The notes: generated by a model from the letters alone, not told the origin. A DNA stretch of 64,000 nucleotides from Brevibacillus brevis (GCF_900637055.1 NZ_LR134338.1:1682001-1746000); one strand, 5' to 3'; shown: positions 26,483 through 36,319, numbered from the stretch's first letter. Numbers and translations: made by a program.

Positions 26483-27755
26483 AAAAGTGGGAGTAGTAGG
26501 TCTTGGATATGTAGGACTGCCTGTAGCGATTGCTTTTGGCCAGGTGTTTCCAGTGGTGGGTTTTGACATAGACGAAAGACGCATACGCAGCCTAGAGAGC
26601 GGAATGGACGAAACAGGAGAGATGTCGACAGATGAGCTAAAGCGAGCCAACATCACGTATACGGATGACCCTTCAAGTCTCGCAGCGTGTGATTTTATCG
26701 TTATCACGGTACCCACTCCTGTCGATTCTGCGAAACGGCCCGATATGCGGGCACTCATTCTCGCGTCTGAAAGCGTTGGGCAGCATCTGACTTCAGGGAC
26801 TATCGTCGTCTATGAATCGACAGTTTATCCAGGGGCGACAGAAGAAATTTGTATTCCTGTATTGGAACAAGCGTCTGGGAAGCTCGCGGGGATTGATTTT
26901 TTTGTCGGCTACTCACCTGAACGAATTAATCCAGGGGATCGGGAACGGAGATTGTCCCAGATCGTCAAGGTCGTTTCAGGGCAAGATCGCCAGACGTGCG
27001 AAACGATTGCCGAGATGTACGGATTGATAGTAGAGGCAGGTATTCACAAAGCTCCCTCGATTCAGGTGGCTGAGGCTGCAAAGGTGATTGAGAACACGCA
27101 ACGTGACATCAATATCGCCTTGATCAATGAGCTTTCGATTATTTTTGACCGCTTGGGCATCTCAACGTCAGATGTGCTCGAAGCAGCACGGACCAAATGG
27201 AATTTCCTCTCTTTCTCTCCAGGACTCGTCGGTGGTCATTGCATTGGTGTCGATCCGTACTATTTGACATACAAGGCGGAGAGTGTTGGTTATCATCCGC
27301 AGGTCATACTGGCTGGACGACGGATCAATGACGGAATGGGCAAGTTCGTCGCGACCTCACTCGTGAAGCAAATGATCTGGCAAAATATTGCGATACAAGG
27401 CTCCCGGATTACGATCATGGGCATCACCTTTAAAGAAAACGTGTCGGATATTCGCAATAGTCGGGTCATCGACATCATTCAGGAACTGAAGGAGTTCGGC
27501 GTAGAGGTCCAAGTGACGGATGATTTGGCTTGTCCGGAACGAACGAGAGAGGAATACGGCATTCAATTGCGAGAGTGGGAAGACCTGCAGCCCGCCCACG
27601 GAATCGTATTGGCCGTACCTCATGAGCGATATCTGCACCTGGGATGGGAGGAGCTTGCCGGACTCTTGTATCAGGGGCAAGGTGTCATCGCAGACGTGAA
27701 AAGCGTGCTCAATCGCGAAACATGCCCGGCAGAAATTAGGCTGTGGCGTTTATGA
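26475..27755 (+). CDS. UDP-sugar 6-dehydrogenase (WbpA/TviB-type)
   Basis: Oxidises C6 of a UDP-hexose or UDP-HexNAc to the uronic acid. 426 residues: NAD site VGVVGLGYVGLPVA (5-18), a middle dimerisation helix with EAAKVIENTQRDINIAL (conserved Lys about 203), catalytic Cys about 256 in GGHCIGVDPYYL and the C-terminal UDP-binding domain (GITFKENVSDIRNS). The length and wording fit UDP-N-acetyl-glucosamine/galactosamine dehydrogenases better than UDP-glucose dehydrogenase. The start at 26475 is by homology; an ATG at 26463 is also in frame, and neither has a clear ribosome site, consistent with coupling to the overlapping upstream gene. Confidence 0.88.
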   Translation: MRKKVGVVGLGYVGLPVAIAFGQVFPVVGFDIDERRIRSLESGMDETGEMSTDELKRANITYTDDPSSLAACDFIVITVPTPVDSAKRPDMRALILASESVGQHLTSGTIVVYESTVYPGATEEICIPVLEQASGKLAGIDFFVGYSPERINPGDRERRLSQIVKVVSGQDRQTCETIAEMYGLIVEAGIHKAPSIQVAEAAKVIENTQRDINIALINELSIIFDRLGISTSDVLEAARTKWNFLSFSPGLVGGHCIGVDPYYLTYKAESVGYHPQVILAGRRINDGMGKFVATSLVKQMIWQNIAIQGSRITIMGITFKENVSDIRNSRVIDIIQELKEFGVEVQVTDDLACPERTREEYGIQLREWEDLQPAHGIVLAVPHERYLHLGWEELAGLLYQGQGVIADVKSVLNRETCPAEIRLWRL

Positions 27756-27795
27756 TGACCATTTTTTGAATAACGATCACCTGGAGCGGATGAAT

Positions 27796-29691
27796 ATGAG
27801 CTACCGGAAGAGAAGATTCTGGTTAAGCTTATCGGACGCAGGAATTATCAGCTTGGCTGTCTGGTTGGCCTGCCTGGTTCGATTTGATTTTTCTTTCACA
27901 GAGATAAGCGGATATCAACCTGTGTATTTGATGATGGGCCACGTACTGTTTGTCGTGACAGGCATGCATTTTGCTCAACTCTATCGACCTGTTTTCCGCT
28001 ATGTCAGTGTACGTGAACTGGTCTCGATCATTTTAGCCACGAGCTTTTCCGTTTTGGCACTCTACCTGGTACTGAAAATGACGTACCTGCTTGGCTGGTC
28101 CATTCGATTTCCTACCTCACTCTTTCTCATGACGCTAGCCTTTGTCTTGCTCGGGATCACAGGCTCCCGGTTTGTATGGAAGTGGTGGTATGAAGAACGG
28201 GAGAAAAGAACCCAGGATCGCAGGCGGACATTAATTATCGGGGCAGGTAGCGCAGGTGTGCTCGTAGCCAGAGAGATGAAAACCTCTCCTTTGTCGGAGC
28301 TGCGTCCAGTGGCCTTTATCGATGATGAGCCCAGCAAACAAAATCTGCGTGTGTACGGCCTGCCAGTTGTAGGGAATCGGGCTGACATCGCCCGCATCGT
28401 GCAACGACTTTCCATATCAGACATCGTGATTGCCATGCCATCCGCATCTCAGCAGACGATTAAGGAGATTTTCGACATTTGCAAAACGACGAGAGCGAGC
28501 GTCAAAATTTTGCCGCATGTAGCAGACATCATCAGCGGAAAAATCACGATGAACATGATTCGGGATGTAGCGTTGGAGGATTTATTGGGAAGGGAGCCTG
28601 TTCAGGTCAATCTGGAAGAGATTACGGGGTACTTGCGGCAGCAAGTCGTACTTGTGACAGGAGCGGGCGGCTCGATTGGGTCCGAGCTTTGCAGACAAAT
28701 AGCTAGATTTGGTCCAAGGAAACTTCTTCTCTTGGGGAACGAAGAGAACGGCATTTTTGAAATGAGCCTGGAGCTCTCGCGTTTGTTTCCTGAGCAGGAG
28801 ACAGTCAGCTTGATTGCAGATATTCGTGACAGACAAAGGATTGCTTCGATTATGCATGAGTATCGTCCCGCTGTTGTTTTTCATGCGGCAGCCCACAAGC
28901 ATGTGCCGTTAATGGAGAGCAACCCGTGCGAGGCATTGAAGAATAACATTCTGGGTACGAAAAACGTGGCGGAATGCGCACTGGAAACCAGCGTCTCTCA
29001 TTTCATCCTGATCTCGACGGACAAGGCAGTGAATCCAACCAGTGTAATGGGTGCCACGAAAAGGATCGCTGAGCTTCTGATCCAGGGTTACAACCATTTC
29101 GGACTTACCCGGTTTGCGGCAGTTCGTTTTGGAAATGTCCTGGGGAGCAGGGGGAGTGTCGTTCCGGTTTTTCTCAATCAAATACGGGCAGGTGGACCGA
29201 TTACCATTACGCATCCAGATATGGAGAGATATTTTATGACTATTCCTGAGGCTGCCCAGCTTGTCATTCAGGCGGGAGCACTTGCCCAGGGAGGGGAGAT
29301 ATTCATTCTCGATATGGGGAAACCGGTCAAAATTGTCGATATGGCCCTCGACCTGATTCGCTTGGCAGGCTTGGAGCCCGGGAAGGATATTCCGGTTGTA
29401 TTCACGGGAATTCGTTCAGGTGAGAAGCTGTACGAAGAAATTTTGACGGCAGAAGAAGGCTTGTCGTCTACTTGCCATAATCGCATTTTCATTGGGAAGC
29501 CGCTCGATTTTTCCTGGAATGAGCTCTTGGCAGGGATCGCCCGGTTGGAGCAAATTGCAGACAAGGGAGCGACGATAGAGGACAAACAATCTATTATCGA
29601 GATTTTGCAAGGGATCGTTCCTGGCTATCAATCCACTTCTTACGTGAAGGAAGAGGCTACGCCAGTCCCTTATCCAGTGGCGATCGGATGA
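27796..29691 (+). CDS. Membrane nucleotide-sugar 4,6-dehydratase (CapD/EpsC/WbpM type)
   Basis: 631 residues. Four N-terminal membrane helices (about 10-120), a first Rossmann module (RRTLIIGAGSAGVLVA) and a second, catalytic SDR module (VLVTGAGGSIGSEL). The active site reads STDKAVNPTSVMGATK: TDK with Met in place of the usual Tyr and MxxxK, the pattern of long-chain UDP-GlcNAc 4,6-dehydratases. It opens the route to di-deoxy amino sugars such as bacillosamine. The ATG at 27796 is nine bases after GGAG; an ATG at 27790 is possible. Its stop overlaps the next start (ATGA). Confidence 0.92.
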   Translation: MSYRKRRFWLSLSDAGIISLAVWLACLVRFDFSFTEISGYQPVYLMMGHVLFVVTGMHFAQLYRPVFRYVSVRELVSIILATSFSVLALYLVLKMTYLLGWSIRFPTSLFLMTLAFVLLGITGSRFVWKWWYEEREKRTQDRRRTLIIGAGSAGVLVAREMKTSPLSELRPVAFIDDEPSKQNLRVYGLPVVGNRADIARIVQRLSISDIVIAMPSASQQTIKEIFDICKTTRASVKILPHVADIISGKITMNMIRDVALEDLLGREPVQVNLEEITGYLRQQVVLVTGAGGSIGSELCRQIARFGPRKLLLLGNEENGIFEMSLELSRLFPEQETVSLIADIRDRQRIASIMHEYRPAVVFHAAAHKHVPLMESNPCEALKNNILGTKNVAECALETSVSHFILISTDKAVNPTSVMGATKRIAELLIQGYNHFGLTRFAAVRFGNVLGSRGSVVPVFLNQIRAGGPITITHPDMERYFMTIPEAAQLVIQAGALAQGGEIFILDMGKPVKIVDMALDLIRLAGLEPGKDIPVVFTGIRSGEKLYEEILTAEEGLSSTCHNRIFIGKPLDFSWNELLAGIARLEQIADKGATIEDKQSIIEILQGIVPGYQSTSYVKEEATPVPYPVAIG

Positions 29692-30776
29692 GCGTCGGCA
29701 AATGGAAGGAAAAGGTTGCCACGATAAAGTGGAAGAGGCTGCTTGCCTGGGGAGGATTGATTTGTCTCATCAGCTTGAGTGGTTATGGTGTGTACGTCTA
29801 TCTGTCGTTAAAAGAAACGGCCAGCAAAATGTACCTCCCTGTCCGCACGCAGAAATCTATCGAGATGCCTGTAGCGACTGAACCAGCATCAGTGAGGCAA
29901 TCAACGACCATGAATTCCCAAGGAGCAGCTACACCGCCTGCGGCTGAAGTGGAGAACTCCGCTATTTTGCCCAAAGAACCGATCACCCTGCTGCTTCTTG
30001 GCGTTGATGAACGAGAAAATGACAAGGGGCGCTCGGATGTCATCCTCGTACTCTCCGTCAACCCGAAAACGAAATCAGCGTTGCTCATCAGCATACCGCG
30101 TGATACGCGAACAGCTATGGCTCACAAAGGTACTCAGGATAAGATCAATCACGCATACGCATTCGGCGGAGTGCAGCAGGCAGTAGACACCGTCGAACAG
30201 TTCCTCCAATTTCCTATTGATTACGTAGTGACCGCGAATATGGAAGGATTCGCAGGTGTGATCGATGCGCTGGGAGGAGTGGAAGTCAACAACAAGCTGG
30301 CCTTTACTTATGCGGATTACACCTTTCCAGTCGGTCCCATCCAGTTAGACGGGAAGCAAGCCTTGGTCTACGCTCGCATGCGCTACGAAGATCCGAGAGG
30401 CGACCTCGGACGTAACGAAAGACAGCAGGAAATCATCAAGGCATTGCTGGATAAAGGGGTGACCCTTGCGTCGCCTACCCGATTGAACGACGTCCTAGCG
30501 ACGATGGAGAAATACGTGAAAACAAACATGACCTTTGATGTGATGAAAGAGCTTGCCCTAAGCTACAGCACGGCAGTTACCTCCGTCGAGACGATTCGTT
30601 TGGAAGGAAAGGGTCAAATGATCAATGGAATCTACTACTATATCGTCAGCCCGCAAGAGCGTGAGAGGTTGACCGAGAGTCTTGCAACTTTTCAAAAACA
30701 AATCGAACCTCCCGTACAACTGCCGAAAGAAGGAAGTGACAGCATGGCGGGGCAAAGGGGGAAGCAGGATGAATGA
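29688..30776 (+). CDS. LytR-CpsA-Psr (LCP) family polymer ligase
   Basis: Transfers lipid-linked glycopolymers onto peptidoglycan. 362 residues with one N-terminal membrane helix (about 18-38), a Ser/Ala/Pro-rich spacer, and an extracellular LCP domain: LLLLGVDERE with RSDVILVLSVNP, the conserved SIPRDTRT, KINHAYAFGG and YARMRYEDPRGDLGRNERQQ, which holds the pyrophosphate-binding Arg residues. Its presence suggests that the polymer, or part of it, is anchored to the wall rather than only released. ATGA overlap with the preceding gene. Confidence 0.93.
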   Translation: MSVGKWKEKVATIKWKRLLAWGGLICLISLSGYGVYVYLSLKETASKMYLPVRTQKSIEMPVATEPASVRQSTTMNSQGAATPPAAEVENSAILPKEPITLLLLGVDERENDKGRSDVILVLSVNPKTKSALLISIPRDTRTAMAHKGTQDKINHAYAFGGVQQAVDTVEQFLQFPIDYVVTANMEGFAGVIDALGGVEVNNKLAFTYADYTFPVGPIQLDGKQALVYARMRYEDPRGDLGRNERQQEIIKALLDKGVTLASPTRLNDVLATMEKYVKTNMTFDVMKELALSYSTAVTSVETIRLEGKGQMINGIYYYIVSPQERERLTESLATFQKQIEPPVQLPKEGSDSMAGQRGKQDE

Positions 30777-31521
30777 GGAGCTTAATCTTCGTGAAATACT
30801 CCTGATGTTGTTGAAGCGATGGAAGCTGATCCTTTTGATTACCTCTTTGTGCACCATCGGAACAGCGCTCGTGAGCTTCTATTTACTGACACCGATTTAT
30901 CAGGCAAAGACGGAAATATTAGTGAATCGCTCGCTGGATTCAACCGTAGAGAGCATGCTATCCGTCGCAGAAATTGATTCCAATCTGAAATTGATTGAGA
31001 CCTATCGCGTCATTATTGAAAGTCCGCGGGTGATGGAACGCGTGCTCGATGTGCTCGGGGCTGGAACCACCATGGAGGATCTACTGCTTCAGACGAAGGT
31101 GGAGCCAGTCAAGGACTCGCAGGTCATTTCCATTACGGTGGAAGATCCGGATCAGGGCAGAGCAGTGCTCATCGCCAATACAATCGCGACGACCTTTCAG
31201 GAAGAAGTCGTCAAAATGCTCAGCATGAACAACGTGCATATTTTGGCGGAAGCGCGAAACAATCCGGCGGCAATCCCAGTGAGCCCAAAACCGATTCTCA
31301 ATTCGGTGATCGCCTTTGTCCTCGGGTTGGCAACCTCTGTGGTCGTCGTCTTCTTGCTTGTGCAGATGGATACCCGACTTCAATCGGAAAAAGAAGTGGA
31401 GGAGTATTTAGGCTTACCTGTACTGGCAACCATTGCGGTGATCGACAAAAAAACGCGGAAGGCATTTCGCCAGCCAAAGGTGGAGGAAGTGAGGAATGAG
31501 TATGAGAAGGCAGAAGCCTGA
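30769..31521 (+). CDS. Wzz/EpsA-type chain-length and kinase-modulator protein
   Basis: 250 residues with two membrane helices (about 24-44 and 180-202) enclosing an extracytoplasmic helical domain, the polysaccharide co-polymerase layout. The C-terminal cytoplasmic tail after the second helix is the part that activates the adjacent tyrosine kinase in Gram-positive systems (YveK/CapA). Pro-rich VSPKPILNSV precedes helix 2 as usual. ATG 30769 lies inside the LCP gene; the 3' end overlaps the kinase gene. Confidence 0.9.
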   Translation: MNEELNLREILLMLLKRWKLILLITSLCTIGTALVSFYLLTPIYQAKTEILVNRSLDSTVESMLSVAEIDSNLKLIETYRVIIESPRVMERVLDVLGAGTTMEDLLLQTKVEPVKDSQVISITVEDPDQGRAVLIANTIATTFQEEVVKMLSMNNVHILAEARNNPAAIPVSPKPILNSVIAFVLGLATSVVVVFLLVQMDTRLQSEKEVEEYLGLPVLATIAVIDKKTRKAFRQPKVEEVRNEYEKAEA

Positions 31522-32191
31522 TGATCGTTATCAAAAGCTGATCGCCCATTGGGAGCCGCTGTCACCGCTGGTCGAGGGCTACCGTACCCTTCGCTTAAAC
31601 ATTCAGTTTTCCATGGGCGACAAGCTGATGCAAACGATTTTAGTCACCAGTCCAGGGGCTTCTGAGGGAAAAACGATCACCGCTGCCAACCTGTCCTTGA
31701 TGATGGCAAAGGATCATAAAAAAACGGTGCTGCTTGATTTTGACTTGCGCAATCCGCGGGTGCATTTCACCTTTGATATGCCGAATCTGTACGGGATCAG
31801 TTCTTACTTTTCCGATATGTGCCAGATTACCGATATTATTCAACCATCTGGCGTATCAGAACTGTCGATCATTACGGCAGGGCCGATCCAACATAATCCA
31901 GCGGAAATGCTCGGGACGCCACGGCTTTTGGAATTGATGGCATACCTGCGCCACAACTTTGATTTTGTGATTGTCGACAGCCCGCCATTAATCGTAAGCG
32001 ACGCCATGGTGCTGGCAAGGGAAATGGACGGCTGTGTCATGGTGGTGGATGCAAGCAAGACGAAGCGGGATTCTGCTGTCAAAGCAGTAGAGCAGTTAAA
32101 AGCGGCAGGAGCCAATCTGCTCGGTGTTGTTCTCAACAACAAAAAGGTAGGGAAGAGAGAAGGCTACTACGGATATGGGTACAACGCATAG
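31496..32191 (+). CDS. BY-type tyrosine kinase (EpsB/CapB-like)
   Basis: Cytoplasmic autokinase that, with the preceding membrane partner, controls polymer export and length. 231 residues: Walker A SPGASEGKT (about 52-60), Walker A' VLLDFDLRNPR, Walker B FVIVDSPP, and a C-terminal tyrosine cluster EGYYGYGY that is the expected autophosphorylation site. GTGAGGA lies just before ATG 31496. Overlaps the modulator gene. Confidence 0.93.
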   Translation: MSMRRQKPDDRYQKLIAHWEPLSPLVEGYRTLRLNIQFSMGDKLMQTILVTSPGASEGKTITAANLSLMMAKDHKKTVLLDFDLRNPRVHFTFDMPNLYGISSYFSDMCQITDIIQPSGVSELSIITAGPIQHNPAEMLGTPRLLELMAYLRHNFDFVIVDSPPLIVSDAMVLAREMDGCVMVVDASKTKRDSAVKAVEQLKAAGANLLGVVLNNKKVGKREGYYGYGYNA

Positions 32192-32214
32192 CAGAAAGCG
32201 GGGCGTTTGTAGGC

Positions 32215-33612
32215 ATGCATGCCCTCAAATTAGCTTGGCAACGACAATGGAGCCGTCTCAATAAAGATCGCGATGTTCACGAAGTGATTCGCGGCTCGGC
32301 CTTTACGTTTTTGTTTCGGCTCCTTGGCTTCGTGCTGCTCTATCTCTTGCAGTTCTATATTGCCAGAGAGTATGGAGCCAAGAGCCTGGGCATCTATTCG
32401 CTTACGATCACCCTGATGAACATCGGAATGGTGCTGGCCGTATTGGGGACGGATACAGCCATGATCCGCTTTCTCTCGGAGTTTCGCGCGAAAGGCTCGC
32501 TTTATCAAATTTCCGAAGTATTCAACAAGGTAGTGCTGTGGACGACGCTGATTTCGATTGTGCTCGGGGTACTTTTGCATGTGTTTTCGGAGCAGGTGTC
32601 CGCCTACGTATTTGCAGGGGAGCTGCCCGCAGAGGCATTGCGAGTCGTCGCGTGGATGCTTCCGTTTGTGTCACTCGCCAGACTGTATGCATCTGCGTTT
32701 CGGGCACTTCATCGAGTTGTCATCTCGATCACTGTCGATATCGTCGGTATGCGTTTTCTTCACTTGGCGTTTCTTATCAGCGTGATACCTTTTTTCGAAC
32801 CTAGCACGATGCTCTTGATTCAATTGCTCGCGGCTGCTGTTATCTTGAATGCCGTCTATGGGATGGGGCAGTGGTATGCGACCAGCCGAGGATTCCGTAA
32901 CGGGGTACAGCCGGCTACGGGAGAGCCTGTCGTTGGGATGAAGGAAATTATTGCAGTCGCACTGCCCATGTATCTCAGTGCGTCGATGGAATTGATTATG
33001 ACATGGACAGATATGATCATGCTGGGCATTTTTACGGATGCAAAAACCGTCGGTGTATACAGTGTGGTCATTCGTCTGGCAATGGTGACGGGCTTTGCGC
33101 TGATTTCCATCAATACGATTCTCTCTCCCAAGTTCTCTGAGCTGTACGCACGTAAGGATATGGACGGCTTGAAAAAGATGATTGCGTTCGCTAATCGGCT
33201 CATCTTCTTCACCTCTGCTCCTCTTAATCTGCTAGTAGCGATATTTGCCGTTCCGTTGCTCACTTTTTTTGGCGAAGAGTTTGCGAGTGAGAGCCTCGTC
33301 CTTGTGATTCTGTGCATGGGACAGTTTGTCAATTTTTGCACAGGCAGCGTCATCCCCTTATTGACGATGACCGGGCATCAAAAGACGGCCCGCAATATAC
33401 TTGTCTGTTCAGCTGCACTAAACATAATCGGAAACGCTTGTCTCATTCCGCTGTATGGAATTATCGGGGCCGCCATTGCTACTTCGTTCAGCCTGATCTG
33501 TCGAGATCTTTGTGCTTCGTATTGGGCATCCAAATATTTTGGCTTTCGCACGTGGTACATCCCGTTTTTATCCGAAAAATATTCCGTCTCGATTTCGAAG
33601 ACGAGGTCATGA
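32215..33612 (+). CDS. Wzx-type polysaccharide flippase
   Basis: 465 residues, 12-14 predicted membrane helices, MATE/MVF-superfamily polysaccharide transporter that moves undecaprenyl-linked repeat units across the membrane. The N-terminal REYGAKSLGIYSLTITLMNIGMV segment and the charged loops match the family. A long basic stretch (LAWQRQWSRLNKDRDV) precedes helix 1. The ribosome site before ATG 32215 is weak (GCGGGG), so coupling to the kinase gene 23 bases upstream is likely. Confidence 0.88.
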   Translation: MHALKLAWQRQWSRLNKDRDVHEVIRGSAFTFLFRLLGFVLLYLLQFYIAREYGAKSLGIYSLTITLMNIGMVLAVLGTDTAMIRFLSEFRAKGSLYQISEVFNKVVLWTTLISIVLGVLLHVFSEQVSAYVFAGELPAEALRVVAWMLPFVSLARLYASAFRALHRVVISITVDIVGMRFLHLAFLISVIPFFEPSTMLLIQLLAAAVILNAVYGMGQWYATSRGFRNGVQPATGEPVVGMKEIIAVALPMYLSASMELIMTWTDMIMLGIFTDAKTVGVYSVVIRLAMVTGFALISINTILSPKFSELYARKDMDGLKKMIAFANRLIFFTSAPLNLLVAIFAVPLLTFFGEEFASESLVLVILCMGQFVNFCTGSVIPLLTMTGHQKTARNILVCSAALNIIGNACLIPLYGIIGAAIATSFSLICRDLCASYWASKYFGFRTWYIPFLSEKYSVSISKTRS

Positions 33613-33627
33613 AGAAGGTGTCATACC

Positions 33628-34455
33628 GTGAAGGATGAGCTGTATCCGTCTATGTTTTGGGATAGTGAAGAGACACGCCATTGCCGTGTGCAGGTGCAGA
33701 AGCCGTGGAGCAGGGAGGAATTTTGGTCGTACTACTTCACACGTCGCATCTCCATCTACATGAGCTTATTGCTAACCCGAAAAACACAAATATCCCCCAA
33801 CGCGATTACAATCGGGGGGATTGTCGCCGGACTCCTTAGCGCAGCAGCATTTATGTACGGAACGGCGGCATCCTTTCTGCTCGGCTGCTTCTTCTGTCAG
33901 GTGTGCTACTTGGCGGATTGCGTCGACGGGGAAGTAGCCCGCATGCGCAACCAGAAGAGCAAGGGAGGAGAATGGCTGGACATCGGGCTCAACTATGCAC
34001 TCTACCTGGTGTCATTCGGTGTGATATACGGCATCACGAATTATCACGCGATGTTGGGTCCGTGGCTGCTCTATTTGATCCTGCTCACGATTTTTGCAGA
34101 GATTTTGGCGACCAATGGCTCCGATCTCGTATTTAGCCAGGCGAAAATCTCTCACGAAACAGTTTCCATGAGAAAGCGCAGCAAATGGATCGATGCTTTT
34201 GTCTTCCTTTTTCTTACCCAAACAGGCTATCAGTTGGGCGTGCTGGTTACCGCATTTCTGTGGGCACTCAGCGGTCAGATGCTATTTTTGCTCCTATGGA
34301 CCTTCTACCACCTGTTCGTCGGGCTGGCCAGATCGATGTACAAGCTGAAGCTGAACATCAAATACGTCATGCCATCTCAGAAAGAAGGAGGGGAGTCGGA
34401 TGAAGGCACTGCTCATGGCGGCAGGTCTCGGGTCACGAATCAACGAGCAAATTGA
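33628..34455 (+). CDS. CDP-alcohol phosphatidyltransferase-family enzyme with altered D4
   Basis: 275-residue membrane enzyme expected to move a phospho-alcohol from a CDP-alcohol to an acceptor. The CDP-AP signature D-xx-DG-xx-AR-x8-G-xxx-D-xxx-D is nearly complete at about residues 92-114 (DCVDGEVAR...GEWLDIGLN), but the last Asp, the proposed catalytic base, is Asn. Five or six membrane helices surround it. The start is GTG 33628 after GAAGAAGGTG. The next gene, a nucleotidyltransferase, could make its CDP-activated donor, as in phosphoinositol or phosphocholine pathways. The Asn may mean altered chemistry or a different acceptor. Confidence 0.82.
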   Translation: MKDELYPSMFWDSEETRHCRVQVQKPWSREEFWSYYFTRRISIYMSLLLTRKTQISPNAITIGGIVAGLLSAAAFMYGTAASFLLGCFFCQVCYLADCVDGEVARMRNQKSKGGEWLDIGLNYALYLVSFGVIYGITNYHAMLGPWLLYLILLTIFAEILATNGSDLVFSQAKISHETVSMRKRSKWIDAFVFLFLTQTGYQLGVLVTAFLWALSGQMLFLLLWTFYHLFVGLARSMYKLKLNIKYVMPSQKEGGESDEGTAHGGRSRVTNQRAN

Positions 34456-35116
34456 CGGCATTCCCAAGTGTACAGTGGATATCGGGAACCATGCGCTCAT
34501 TGAAAATACGATAGCGGAACTGAAGCGCCACGGAATTGATGAGATCGCGTTGGTGGTGGGCTATCAAGCCAACGTGATTACCGAGTTGCTCAGAGATGAA
34601 TCGATTCGTTTTTATCACAATCCTTTTTATGATCGGACGAATAGTATGGTGTCCCTCTGGTTCGCCCGCGCGTTTTTGCAAGGAAGCGACTGCTTGCTGT
34701 TGAACGCCGACGTTTACTTTGAATCAAAGGTACTGGAAGTCGTTTTGCAAGAGACTGCATGTCCCGTCATGTTTGCAGATCCAGTTCGTCGCTATGAGGG
34801 AGATTATAAATTTGGCTATGAAAACGGACTGTTGCTCCGCCATGGAAAGGAGCTTTCATTGGAAGAGACAACTGGCGAATACGTTGGAATTGCCAAACTT
34901 CAAGAGAGCTTTCTGCCGATATTTTTGCGTCGATTGCAAAGGTTAATTCAGGAGAAGCAGTATGATTTGTGGTGGGAAAACGTCCTCTATTCTTTTTTGG
35001 GCGAAAGGAATGTGTATGTCGCACAAATACCACCGGGATTGTTTTGGGCAGAGGTTGATACGTGGGAGGATTATCGGCGAATCCTGCAATTCACCAACCA
35101 TCTGGCGCACAGGTAA
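34400..35116 (+). CDS. Sugar/alcohol-phosphate nucleotidyltransferase
   Basis: 238 residues of the MobA/GlmU-like nucleotidyltransferase fold: start MKALLMAAGLGSRINEQIDG (NTP-binding loop), PKCTVDIGNHALIENTI, and the metal-binding Asp in LLLNADVYFES (about 97-107). The wording is closest to CTP-dependent LicC or inositol-1-phosphate cytidylyltransferase types. AAGGAGGGGAG precedes ATG 34400, which lies 56 bp inside the CDP-alcohol transferase gene, so the two are tightly coupled. The substrate is inferred, not shown. Confidence 0.83.
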   Translation: MKALLMAAGLGSRINEQIDGIPKCTVDIGNHALIENTIAELKRHGIDEIALVVGYQANVITELLRDESIRFYHNPFYDRTNSMVSLWFARAFLQGSDCLLLNADVYFESKVLEVVLQETACPVMFADPVRRYEGDYKFGYENGLLLRHGKELSLEETTGEYVGIAKLQESFLPIFLRRLQRLIQEKQYDLWWENVLYSFLGERNVYVAQIPPGLFWAEVDTWEDYRRILQFTNHLAHR

Positions 35117-36319
35117 ATGATGGTCAAGGAGAAGCTCTCACCGGACAAGGTCCTTCTTTTGCTATATGTGGTACTTAAGCCCTTCTACTTCTTCCCTAGT
35201 GGCAATCCGCAAATCGCCGATTTTATTATGCTCATCCTGATCGCCTACAGCTTCTTGTTTCGCCTGGGTCGGGTCAACCGCAGACTCGGACTTTTTCTCT
35301 TCCTTACCTTTCTGTTTTTGTACGACATTATGATGGTGAATGGCATATGGACGATTGCACTCGGCGGGGAAATGGATGTATTCAGCTCAACCAAGTGGTA
35401 TTTGTACAACGGAGCCGTAATGCTTGCCCTGGTTATTTTGTTCAGGCGCAGCCCTCAAGAGTACGTCAAATGGGTCTTCCTGGCTACGTCCGCTTCCTTG
35501 CTCGTTCAGGCATTCATTCTCGTGTCAGGACTGTCACCGGATAGTGATGAGTTCAGGCAATCCTTGTTCTTCAACAATCCAAACCAGCTCGGCTATTTTG
35601 GGCTTTTGTGCATGGGGATATGCCTGCTGTGTGCTCGCTTCGTATCTGTGAAGACCATCCCCCTCTTTATTGCGATCGGCACGGCGTTTAGCATTATTGC
35701 AGCGTCCTTGTCGAAAGCAGCGATCATTAGTGCCGCAGGGATGTACCTCGCTTTTTTGCTCCTCTCCATCAAAGAACGAACGGGCCTGTTTTGGATGAAT
35801 CTGCTTTGTGTGCTCGTCTCGTCCTTCACTGTCTTCTTCATCTATTTGTACACCAACGAAAACGTACTGAGCGACGCATCTATTTACACACAAATCGAAG
35901 AACGGATGGTATCACTCGGGGAAGATTCGGATGACAATTTGGCAGCGCGGGGCTATGACCGGATTGCCAACCATCCGGAGTACATTTTGTTTGGAGCAGG
36001 GGAAGGGATGTACGAGCGATTTAACAGCAGCATTTCATTGGAACTCCATTCTACCTTAGCCAATCTGTTCTTCTCCTACGGTGTAATGGGCACGGTGCTG
36101 TTCATTCTCGTGATGTATGGGGCGGTCCGTGGGCATCGATTGGTTGCTTGGTATCCACTTGTCTTCCAAATTTTGTACGGACTCACTCATAACGGAATTC
36201 GCGAAACGTTTTTCTGGATCATGCTCGCGCTGTATTTCGTGACAGCCGAAATCAATACGCGTCAGATCAAAAATGGCGGTGATCTGCTTGAAAAAAATCT
36301 TGCAAGTATGCGCAATTGA
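35117..36319 (+). CDS. Wzy/O-antigen-ligase-like polymerase
   Basis: 400 residues, about 10-12 membrane helices, with a large extracytoplasmic loop before the last helices (about 255-305: NENVLSDASIYTQ...AARGYDRI). The motif FFNNPNQLGYFG (Asn/Gln-rich, about 156) is a recurrent feature of O-antigen ligase/Wzy proteins. It should join flipped repeat units into the chain. The start directly follows the previous stop; its 3' end overlaps the glycosyltransferase gene. Confidence 0.85.
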   Translation: MMVKEKLSPDKVLLLLYVVLKPFYFFPSGNPQIADFIMLILIAYSFLFRLGRVNRRLGLFLFLTFLFLYDIMMVNGIWTIALGGEMDVFSSTKWYLYNGAVMLALVILFRRSPQEYVKWVFLATSASLLVQAFILVSGLSPDSDEFRQSLFFNNPNQLGYFGLLCMGICLLCARFVSVKTIPLFIAIGTAFSIIAASLSKAAIISAAGMYLAFLLLSIKERTGLFWMNLLCVLVSSFTVFFIYLYTNENVLSDASIYTQIEERMVSLGEDSDDNLAARGYDRIANHPEYILFGAGEGMYERFNSSISLELHSTLANLFFSYGVMGTVLFILVMYGAVRGHRLVAWYPLVFQILYGLTHNGIRETFFWIMLALYFVTAEINTRQIKNGGDLLEKNLASMRN

